NCBI GenBank assembly: GCA_023415715.1
Contig: JAEZJP010000056.1
Location: 1-7,404, forward strand
Source of the DNA: Bacillota bacterium
GTDB lineage: Bacteria > Bacillota > Clostridia > Christensenellales > Aristaeellaceae
Length of the DNA stretch: 7,404 nucleotides
Direction of reading: 5' to 3'
Shown here: positions 1-4,953 of the stretch, piece after piece
How positions within the stretch are numbered: position 1 is the first letter of the stretch
Layout of the letters: every line of letters begins with the position of its first letter
Position numbers and translations under genes: made by a program
Notes under the pieces: generated by a model
Told to the model about the DNA's origin: nothing
The model's database searches: none
The model's input: the letters and a program-made list of their open reading frames with translations, nothing else

Positions 1-236
1 CCCACGATTTCCAGAAGATCAAGCATGTGCGAAACCCGCGTGGCATGCGCGCGCATCCCGGCGGCGCAGGCGGTGATCTCCTCAATGGTCTCCCCCTTGG
101 CGGAAAGGGCCGCAAGAAACGCCGCCATTTGAACCTGCGAAGGTATTCCGGTCATGATTTCGTCCATCACGGCAATGGCCTCGCCGTAAGAAAGGTTTTC
201 TCTTCCCATCAGTTTTGCGGTTGCTTCCTTGATCAT
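1..236 (-). CDS. trpD: Anthranilate phosphoribosyltransferase, N-terminal part (runs off window)
   Basis: This enzyme joins anthranilate to phosphoribosyl pyrophosphate, the second committed step of tryptophan synthesis in the cytoplasm. Only the first 78 codons are visible; the rest lies beyond position 1. The translation begins MIKEATAKLMGRENLSYGEA and continues through an IPSQVQMAAFLAAL stretch and a KGET.EEI.....GMR segment, which is the typical helical N-terminal domain of TrpD (the usual pattern is a Q-x-x-AFL-x-ALR-x-KGET core). The PRPP-binding glycine-rich loop lies outside the window. The start at 236 is supported by AAAGGAGA at about 250-243, seven bases upstream. It follows trpG after a 13-base gap, in a trpE-trpG-trpD order, and should share the T-box control upstream of trpE. 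Identity is well supported by both sequence and context. Confidence 0.93.
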   Translation of the reverse strand, partial: MIKEATAKLMGRENLSYGEAIAVMDEIMTGIPSQVQMAAFLAALSAKGETIEEITACAAGMRAHATRVSHMLDLLEIV

Positions 237-249
237 AAAAAGTCTCCTT

Positions 250-816
250 TCATAGTTTCAGAAAATTTTTGATGATCGTAATCCCCTGAGGCGTCAAAAT
301 GGATTCCGGATGGAATTGCAGGCCGTACATGGGGTACTCTCTGTGCATAACGGCCATTACTTCATGGTCCGCCGTTTCCGCCGCAACGGTCAAGCAATCG
401 GGTAGGGTATCCCGCAAGGCCGCCAGGGAATGGTAACGCCCCGCTTTGATCAACTTAGGCAGTCCCGCAAACAGCGGACAGGCGGTGTCCAAAGTTACCT
501 CCGACTGCTTGCCGTGCATCAGCTGTTTTGCGTGGGAGACCTTGGCGCCAAAGGCCTCGCAAATGGCCTGGTGCCCAAGGCAAACGCCAAGCAGCTTGAT
601 CTCTTTTCCAAGCTCCGAGGCAGCTTCCTCACATATGCCCGCGTCCTTGGGACGCCCAGGGCCTGGTGACAGAATGATATGGGTAGGGTGAAGGCTCCTT
701 ACTTGCTCCACTGTCATTTCGTCATTTCGGATGACGCGGATATCCGGATCAACCGTGCCAACCAACTGATACAGGTTGTAGGAAAAGCTGTCGTAATTAT
801 CAATCAAAACTATCAT
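250..816 (-). CDS. trpG: Anthranilate synthase component II, glutamine amidotransferase subunit
   Basis: This class I glutamine amidotransferase subunit hydrolyses glutamine and passes ammonia to TrpE, which makes anthranilate from chorismate. At 188 residues it has the normal length for a stand-alone TrpG. Visible landmarks are NYDSF at residues 7-11, the oxyanion-loop SPGPG at 50-54, the nucleophile Cys79 in GVCLGHQAI, an HGK at 101-103, and the catalytic His169 and Glu171 in FHPES. The start at 816 is preceded by AGGAGGG at 831-825. Its first 17 bases overlap the end of trpE, so its ribosome binding site is inside trpE and the two subunits are likely translated in a coupled way. It could double as PabA for folate synthesis, as some TrpG proteins do. 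No separate pabA is visible here, but the window is too short to judge. Confidence 0.96.
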   Translation of the reverse strand: MIVLIDNYDSFSYNLYQLVGTVDPDIRVIRNDEMTVEQVRSLHPTHIILSPGPGRPKDAGICEEAASELGKEIKLLGVCLGHQAICEAFGAKVSHAKQLMHGKQSEVTLDTACPLFAGLPKLIKAGRYHSLAALRDTLPDCLTVAAETADHEVMAVMHREYPMYGLQFHPESILTPQGITIIKNFLKL

Positions 817-2287
817 CGCCCAATCCCTCCTGTGCGGTGCTTAGCGCCTGCATGACCGCCTTGGCCTTTTTGATGCATTCCTGGTATTCGTTTTCCGGTA
901 CGCTGTCCGCCACAATGCCGGCGCCCGACCGCACAAACACCTTGCCGTTCTTTTTGAAAGCGATGCGGATGGCGATGCAGGTATCCAGGTTCCCCGTGAA
1001 ATCGATATAGCCGATGGCGCCGCCATAAATGCCGCGCTTGTTGTTTTCCAGTTCGTTGATGATCTGACATGCGCGGATTTTTGGCGCGCCGGAAAGCGTA
1101 CCGGCGGGGAGCACCGCTTCAATAGTATCCAGCGCATCCTTGCCGGGCCTTATATCGCCGCGGATGGTGGAACCCAAGTGCATCACATGGGAGAACCGCT
1201 CGACGCTCATATACCGCTCCACTGTAACGCTGCCAAACCTGCTGATTTTCCCGATGTCGTTGCGGCCAAGGTCCACCAGCATGTTGTGCTCGGCGCATTC
1301 CTTTTCATCGGACTTAAGCTCGTTTTCAAGCTGCTTATCCTCCTCATCCGTATCGCCCCGGGGCCTGGTACCCGCCAGCGGGAAGGTGTGCAGCACGCCG
1401 TTTTCCAGCTTGACAAGGGTTTCCGGGGAAGCGCCGGCGATTTCCAAATCATTGCTGGAGAAATAGAACATATAGGGCGAAGGGTTTGTGGTCCTTAATA
1501 CCCGGTAGGTATCCAGCAGGCTCCCCTCAAAATCAACGTCAAGCCGGTTGGATAATACCACCTGAAAGACATCCCCTTCGCTTACATATTCCTTCGCTTT
1601 CCTAACCATTTCGCAGTAGCCGTCCTTGTCAAACAGCGTTCGGACAGGCGACACCATTTTGCCTGGCGTTTCTTTTTTGATAGCGCCGCTTAAAATGAGC
1701 CGCTTCATGGTTTTCAGTTCCATTTCTCCGCGGCTGTATTCCGTTTCGATGTCTTCGCATCTGATATTGACAATCAGGATGATCTTGCCGCGGAAATTGT
1801 CAAAGGCGATCACCTTGTCAAACAGCATCAGGTCAACGTCCTTGAAACCCTCCCCATCCTCCGCGTCCAAGATAAGGGAGGGCTCCGTATACTTGATATA
1901 GTCGTAGGAAAAATAGCCCACCAGGCCGCCGGTAAAGGGAGGCAGGCCGTTTAAGCGGGGGCTGCGGTAATCATCAAGCACCTTGCGGATCATATCGCTG
2001 GGGTGCCCTGCTATTGGCACGGTTGAGGCGCCTGTGCGGACCGCCGCCTTTCCGTTTGTGCAAGTCAGTTCCATTTGGGGATTAAACCCCAGGAACGTAT
2101 AGCGCCCCCACCTTTCCCTGTTTTCCACAGACTCCAGCATATAGCAGTGGGAGCTAACATTTTTCAGCCTGCGCAGCACCGTAATGGGTGTGGTGCTGTC
2201 GGAATAGAGCTCCATGCTTAGCGGCAGAATTGTAAATTCTCCCGTTCCGGCCAGCTTTTTTGCCTCCGTCAGCGTCGGTTTTACCAT
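800..2287 (-). CDS. trpE: Anthranilate synthase component I
   Basis: This is the large subunit of anthranilate synthase: it converts chorismate and ammonia (or glutamine via TrpG) to anthranilate and pyruvate, the first step of tryptophan synthesis. Its 495 residues match the family length. The N-terminal domain carries MLES at 50-53, the position of the LLES motif that binds feedback tryptophan in TrpE, followed by GRYTFLG. The C-terminal chorismate-binding domain shows GASPE (285-289), PLAGTRPRG (303-311), DEKE (327-330), EHNMLVDLGRND (333-344), HVMHLGS (367-373), PAGTLSGAPK (394-403), YGGAIGY (421-427) and RSGAGIVADS (453-462). The retained LES element favours TrpE over PabB, and the Trp T-box upstream agrees. 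The ATG at 2287 has only a weak, spread-out ribosome binding site (AAAGGCGGG, about 2303-2295), unlike the strong sites of trpG and trpD. It is the first gene after the leader and overlaps trpG by 17 nt. Confidence 0.97.
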   Translation of the reverse strand: MVKPTLTEAKKLAGTGEFTILPLSMELYSDSTTPITVLRRLKNVSSHCYMLESVENRERWGRYTFLGFNPQMELTCTNGKAAVRTGASTVPIAGHPSDMIRKVLDDYRSPRLNGLPPFTGGLVGYFSYDYIKYTEPSLILDAEDGEGFKDVDLMLFDKVIAFDNFRGKIILIVNIRCEDIETEYSRGEMELKTMKRLILSGAIKKETPGKMVSPVRTLFDKDGYCEMVRKAKEYVSEGDVFQVVLSNRLDVDFEGSLLDTYRVLRTTNPSPYMFYFSSNDLEIAGASPETLVKLENGVLHTFPLAGTRPRGDTDEEDKQLENELKSDEKECAEHNMLVDLGRNDIGKISRFGSVTVERYMSVERFSHVMHLGSTIRGDIRPGKDALDTIEAVLPAGTLSGAPKIRACQIINELENNKRGIYGGAIGYIDFTGNLDTCIAIRIAFKKNGKVFVRSGAGIVADSVPENEYQECIKKAKAVMQALSTAQEGLGDDSFD

Positions 2288-2330
2288 GCTTTGGTCCCGC
2301 CTTTCCCGAATGTTTTTTTAGGAAGGTAAC

Positions 2331-2369
2331 AAAAAAGCCCATCCCTGACATTACTGTCAAGGACGAGCT
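2331..2369 (-). terminator. Intrinsic terminator of the trp T-box leader
   Basis: The arms 2369-2355 and 2350-2336 form a continuous 15-bp stem (three G-U pairs) closed by the tetraloop GUAA at 2354-2351. The last six transcribed bases, 2336-2331, are all U. It lies directly after the T-box sequence and 43 bases before the trpE start, which is the normal place for a T-box attenuator. The stem base overlaps sequence needed for the antiterminator, so the two forms exclude each other. Confidence 0.95.
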
Positions 2370-2606
2370 TTATACTCGCGGTGCCACCTTGATTCACGGT
2401 ATTATGACCGTGCTCTTGAGCAGGATACTATCATATCCCCGGCAACTGACGTATGCCTGCACGTCGCAGAATACTTGGCTTTCGCCTTTCACTGCGCCCT
2501 CTGCGGTCCATTTGATGACTTGTTTTCTGCCCGATTCTCAGCAACGCGGGCTCTCTGTAAGAGCATGATCACCGTTATCTCCGCATCAACGGTTTCCTAT
2601 AAAATT
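2331..2606 (-). promoter_or_regulatory. T-box riboswitch, tryptophan-specific, in the trpE leader
   Basis: The leader RNA binds tRNA-Trp and lets transcription into trpE continue only when the tRNA is uncharged. The diagnostic T-box sequence AAGGTGGCACCGCG lies at 2390-2377. Stem I can be built: its base pairs UGCGG (2585-2581) with CCGCA (2506-2502), and its distal part pairs GCCCG (2551-2547) with CGGGC (2533-2529), next to an AGAGAG bulge region. On the 3' side just inside the basal stem is UGG at 2510-2508, followed by A2507, which fits a tryptophan specifier codon and its conserved purine. The bulge that meets the tRNA end reads UGGC (2386-2383), complementary to a GCCA 3' end. Bacterial tRNA-Trp normally carries G at position 73, so this also points to tryptophan. 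The antiterminator would form from the T-box sequence and the downstream CGUCC region, replacing the terminator. The tRNA family is read from the codon and from the gene it controls; the 5' end is an estimate from the promoter. Confidence 0.95.
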
Positions 2607-2612
2607 TTAATG

Positions 2613-2641
2613 AGATTACCACAAACATAACCGCTTGTCAA
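2613..2641 (-). promoter_or_regulatory. Sigma-A-type promoter of the trp operon
   Basis: The -35 hexamer TTGACA (2641-2636, perfect match) is separated by exactly 17 bases from TAATCT (2618-2613, four of six matches). Transcription would begin near 2606, about 20 bases before the base of T-box Stem I. No operator-like dyad overlaps the promoter, which fits control by the leader RNA alone. Confidence 0.85.
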
Positions 2642-2687
2642 TGCCGTTTTTTAAAGCTTGGCGTTATCAGGAAAATAAGCCCAAGCA

Positions 2688-2716
2688 TTGACCTGCCAGC
2701 TGCATTATGCTACAAT
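2688..2716 (+). promoter_or_regulatory. Sigma-A-type promoter of the queT-queF unit
   Basis: TTGACC (2688-2693, five of six) is followed by a 17-base spacer and TACAAT (2711-2716, five of six). The bases TGC just before the -10 hexamer (2708-2710) make an extended -10. Transcription would start near 2723, a few bases before the preQ1 aptamer. It points away from the trp promoter, with 46 bases between the two -35 boxes. Confidence 0.88.
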
Positions 2717-2730
2717 CACACCAATTGTAT

Positions 2731-2772
2731 AAGACAGTTCGTGACCATCCTGTCTTTAAACAAAACTACGGG
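2731..2772 (+). promoter_or_regulatory. preQ1 class I riboswitch aptamer upstream of queT
   Basis: This small H-type pseudoknot senses preQ1, the queuosine precursor. P1 pairs AAGACAG (2731-2737) with CTGTCTT (2750-2756). The 12-base loop begins UUC and ends in a C just before the 3' arm, the position that contacts the ligand in known preQ1-I aptamers. The A-rich tail TAAACAAAAC (2757-2766) is of the class I type and closely resembles the tail I recall for the Thermoanaerobacter tengcongensis aptamer. The second helix forms between loop C2740-G2741-U2742 and tail A2768-C2769-G2770, with G2743 able to pair with C2766 or U2767. The loop and tail bases differ from the common CUAG/CUAA version but remain complementary, which supports real structure. 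Placement in front of a QueT-like gene and queF agrees. Confidence 0.9.
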
Positions 2773-2805
2773 CTTTACTGTCAATTTGGCAGCATGTTTT
2801 TCATG

Positions 2806-2828
2806 AGAGCGCGTAGGCGCTCTTTTTT
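2806..2828 (+). terminator. Intrinsic terminator, expression platform of the preQ1 switch
   Basis: AGAGCGC (2806-2812) and GCGCTCT (2817-2823) form a perfect 7-bp stem with loop GTAG, and six T bases end it (2823-2828). It sits 27 bases before the queT start. Its 5' arm and loop (2806-2816) can instead pair with the aptamer tail 2766-2776 (ten pairs, one G-G mismatch), giving an antiterminator. Ligand binding ties up 2768-2770 in the pseudoknot, so the predicted response is transcription OFF when preQ1 is plentiful. Confidence 0.92.
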
Positions 2829-2854
2829 ATTTTATAGGTAGAGGAGCAAATGTA

Positions 2855-3343
2855 ATGAAAAAAGACCCTGTCAACCATTCGTTTCACCTTCGGAGGCTTG
2901 CGGTTTCCGGTCTGGTGATGGCAATTTACGTAATTGTCATGTACTTTACACAAAGTTTTGCTTTCGGGCAGTATCAGATCAGAATAGCCACCGGCATATA
3001 TGCGCTGGCCGCTATTCACCCATATCTCATCATACCGCTTGGCCTTGCAAATTCCCTGAGCAATTTCCTTTTCGGCCAATTCTTCCTGCCGGATGTCTTG
3101 GGAGGACTGATTGCCGGGATACTCACCTCGGCAGCCTGCTATTTTCTTCGCAAAATATCGAAATATCTTGTGGCGCTGCCTATTTTGCTCATACCTTCCC
3201 TTGTTGTCCCCGCTTTTATTTCATCCGTGATCCAGGTTCCGTACACAGCATTGGCAATAAGCATCGGAGTTGGGCAGATACTTCCTGGCATTGCAGGCGT
3301 AATACTGCTCACCTATTTGGAAAAGCCGCTCAAAAAAATATGA
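2855..3343 (+). CDS. queT: QueT-like transporter for a queuosine precursor
   Basis: This 162-residue integral membrane protein resembles QueT proteins, which act as substrate-binding (S) components of energy-coupling-factor transporters and are linked to queuosine precursor uptake. About five membrane segments are visible, at roughly residues 14-34, 43-66, 80-97, 102-122 and 131-154. The FGQYQIR stretch (38-44) matches the FG..Q.R signature of the family. The family's following acidic SEA-like element is replaced by ATG (45-47), so the protein appears divergent and its ligand could be preQ0, preQ1 or queuine. The start at 2855 follows GAGGAG (2841-2846) with eight bases of spacing. The gene is preceded by a preQ1 switch and followed nine bases later by queF, which supports the role more strongly than the sequence does. 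No ECF energizing genes (A, A', T) are in the window; they would be shared from elsewhere. Confidence 0.8.
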   Translation: MKKDPVNHSFHLRRLAVSGLVMAIYVIVMYFTQSFAFGQYQIRIATGIYALAAIHPYLIIPLGLANSLSNFLFGQFFLPDVLGGLIAGILTSAACYFLRKISKYLVALPILLIPSLVVPAFISSVIQVPYTALAISIGVGQILPGIAGVILLTYLEKPLKKI

Positions 3344-3352
3344 GGTGAAAAT

Positions 3353-3847
3353 ATGGGCAGCGATGTAAAGCATGTCGAAGGTGTTTCCCTGCTTGGCAAA
3401 AAGGATACAAGATACGATTTCGATTACAACCCCGGCATTCTGGAACGGTTCAGCAACAAACATACGGACAATGATTATTTTGTGAAATTCAACTGTCCCG
3501 AATTTACAAGTCTGTGCCCCATCACCGGCCAGCCTGATTTTGCGACCATATATATTTCCTATGTGCCGGATGAATATATGGTGGAGAGCAAGTCGCTCAA
3601 GCTTTACTTGTTCAGCTTTCGGAATCACGGCGATTTTCATGAGGACTGCATCAACAAAATCATGAAAGACCTGACTGCGCTGCTGGACCCAAAATACATT
3701 GAAGTATGGGGCAAGTTTACACCAAGAGGCGGCATCTCTATCGATCCATACTGCAACTATGGAAAAAAGGGGACCGAATGGCCGGAGGTCGCAAAAAACA
3801 GGCTGCATACGCATGATATGTATCCGGAGAAAGTGGATAACAGGTAA
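3353..3847 (+). CDS. queF: NADPH-dependent 7-cyano-7-deazaguanine (preQ0) reductase
   Basis: QueF reduces the nitrile of preQ0 to the amine preQ1 with two NADPH, in the cytoplasm, just before the base is inserted into tRNA by Tgt on the way to queuosine. The 164-residue length is that of the short, unimodular QueF type. Catalytic residues fall at the positions I recall for the Bacillus enzyme: Cys55 in FTSLCPITGQPDFA (thioimide nucleophile), Asp62, and His96-Glu97 in FRNHGDFHED. The QueF signature ESKSLKLYL (78-86), involved in NADPH binding, is intact. The start at 3353 has GAGGTGA at 3342-3348, overlapping the queT stop codon region, so the two genes are tightly linked and share the preQ1 switch. 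The product of QueF is the ligand of that switch, which gives direct feedback. Confidence 0.97.
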   Translation: MGSDVKHVEGVSLLGKKDTRYDFDYNPGILERFSNKHTDNDYFVKFNCPEFTSLCPITGQPDFATIYISYVPDEYMVESKSLKLYLFSFRNHGDFHEDCINKIMKDLTALLDPKYIEVWGKFTPRGGISIDPYCNYGKKGTEWPEVAKNRLHTHDMYPEKVDNR

Positions 3848-3872
3848 ACGTTACCGGGAGTATGGTATGCGG

Positions 3873-3905
3873 AATAGTATTCTTCCCTGCAGGAAAACTA
3901 TTTTT
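3873..3905 (+). terminator. Weak hairpin with T-run after queF
   Basis: AATAGT (3873-3878) pairs with ACTATT (3897-3902), and inside it TTCC (3883-3886) pairs with GGAA (3892-3895) across an uneven internal loop. The run TTTTT (3901-3905) partly overlaps the 3' arm. It lies 26 bases after the queF stop and 48 bases before the next start. It could be a modest terminator separating queF from the DUF3892 gene, but the stem is AU-rich and interrupted. I found no convincing promoter between the two genes, so read-through is also possible. Confidence 0.3.
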
Positions 3906-3952
3906 GAAACAGGCTTTACTGTTGAAAGCAAATATGAGGAGGGTTGGTTTGC

Positions 3953-4255
3953 ATGCCTCAAATGAATCCCAATTTGTCGAAGCTGCCGATGATGGCTTTG
4001 CAGGATATACCCAAGCCCAATGCGGACGCCAAGCGGATCACAGCCCTGGTCAAGGAGGGCGGGCGCATTGCCGGCTATCAGCTATCGGACGGCAGCGTTT
4101 TAAGCAAGGAAGAAGGCGTACGCCTGGCCCGTGAGGGCGGCATACTGGGCGTAGGCATTGCCACAAGAAAGGGAAACGAATACCTGAAATCTTTGCCGGA
4201 TGACAAAGAAGGCAACAACCTGGGCAACCTGCCTTCCATATCCCGTCCGCAATAG
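3953..4255 (+). CDS. DUF3892 family small protein, function unknown
   Basis: This 100-residue soluble protein has no signal peptide, membrane segment or recognised catalytic motif. Residues from about 27 to 95 match the DUF3892 pattern as I know it: RITALVKEGGRIAGYQLSDG, then VLSKEEGVRLAREGGI, then a K/N-rich turn leading to EYLKSLPDD and NNLGNLP. The alternating short strands and the KEE....A..GGI helix suggest a small alpha/beta fold. The ATG at 3953 is preferred because AGGAGGG (3937-3943) lies nine bases upstream; a TTG three codons earlier (3944) abuts that site and is unlikely. The first 25 residues are Pro/Met-rich and probably flexible. The gene follows queF in the same direction, 105 bases downstream, and converges on the deacetylase gene. 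Whether it is part of the queuosine unit is unclear; the family occurs widely in Bacillota and I know of no assigned function. Confidence 0.82.
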   Translation: MPQMNPNLSKLPMMALQDIPKPNADAKRITALVKEGGRIAGYQLSDGSVLSKEEGVRLAREGGILGVGIATRKGNEYLKSLPDDKEGNNLGNLPSISRPQ

Positions 4256-4279
4256 ATTTCCATCCCTTAAATTCTGTTC

Positions 4280-4939
4280 CTAAAAGAAGCTGCTCAGCGA
4301 ATGCAGAAGCAAACTTTGTTTCAAATAAAGGCCTTCCGCATAAGGAACGCCGGCTAATTCTCCATTGCGCCTGGCCATGTTCATGGCAAAACCCTCCACA
4401 TTTTGCGAAGCGTGCGCCACGCAGGCCAGGCGCTTTTGTTCCGCCTCCTCTGTAATATCCACCAATAGGTCCGGGCGCTTGGGATTGGTTTTGAAATCGG
4501 CGCTGAAATAGACGATGCCGTCATAGTGCCAGTCGCTTCCATCACCTGAATACTTGTTCAGCCCGGCCACAAACGCAGCAGACTCTGCTATGTGCGAAAC
4601 CGCCACATGGTCGGGGTGGTAATCATCCGGATGCAGCGTAAAAATAAGCCTTGGCGAGCAGGCGCGAATGTGCGGGGCTACCTTTTCCACCGTTTCCTTT
4701 GTTAAAAAAAGCCCGGCATCGGGAAATTCCAATTGTGCGAAATAATCGATCCCCATAAGGCGCGCGCCTTCGTTGGCCTCGTTAAGCCTGGTCTTCATAT
4801 CTGCATGCCCGCCGGCTTCCCCGCGGGTCATGATGATCAGGCCTGTTTTTTTGCCTTCCTTTTTTGCTTTGATGAAAATGCCACCCGCGCACACTTCCAG
4901 ATCGTCCGGGTGCGCGCAGACTGCCAGCAGATCTACCAT
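4280..4939 (-). CDS. PIG-L/LmbE family N-acetyl-sugar deacetylase
   Basis: This is a zinc-dependent deacetylase of the LmbE/PIG-L fold, which removes acetyl groups from GlcNAc-type substrates. The two metal and catalytic motifs are intact: AHPDD at residues 9-13 and HPDDYHPDH at 103-111, so His10, Asp13 and His111 are the likely zinc ligands and Asp12 the likely base. The segment TRGEAGG (38-44) and the overall 219 residues resemble the BshB1-type deacetylases of bacillithiol synthesis. There is no signal peptide, so it acts in the cytoplasm. The start at 4939 has TAAGGAGGA (4956-4948), which overlaps the stop codon of the upstream permease gene; the gap is 14 bases. Being last in a sugar ABC operon suggests it processes the imported N-acetylated compound, but a house-keeping thiol role cannot be excluded. 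Confidence 0.93.
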   Translation of the reverse strand: MVDLLAVCAHPDDLEVCAGGIFIKAKKEGKKTGLIIMTRGEAGGHADMKTRLNEANEGARLMGIDYFAQLEFPDAGLFLTKETVEKVAPHIRACSPRLIFTLHPDDYHPDHVAVSHIAESAAFVAGLNKYSGDGSDWHYDGIVYFSADFKTNPKRPDLLVDITEEAEQKRLACVAHASQNVEGFAMNMARRNGELAGVPYAEGLYLKQSLLLHSLSSFF

Positions 4940-4953
4940 GCGGGGAATCCTCC

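Noticed and set aside
800..2287. PabB (aminodeoxychorismate synthase) instead of TrpE.
   Set aside because: The tryptophan-binding LES element, the Trp T-box and the following trpG-trpD order all indicate TrpE.
2260..2568. Plus-strand open frame across the trpE leader.
   Set aside because: The region is explained base by base by the T-box structure and terminator on the other strand.
2731..2850. preQ1 class II or class III riboswitch, both of which are also found before queT.
   Set aside because: The short stem, 12-base loop and A-rich tail with a second helix fit class I; the larger class II and III layouts do not.
2850..2855. A minimal ATG-TAA start-stop reading unit just before the queT start, which could act as a ribosome trap.
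   Set aside because: It is only three bases from the GAGGAG site, too close for good initiation, while the ATG at 2855 is at the right distance.
3221..3814. Long minus-strand open frame (197 codons) opposite queF and the end of queT.
   Set aside because: It is antisense to queF, whose catalytic residues are all intact; the antisense protein shows no recognisable motifs.
4256..4279. Bidirectional terminator between the converging DUF3892 and deacetylase genes.
   Set aside because: The 24-base gap shows no stem with a T-run in either direction.
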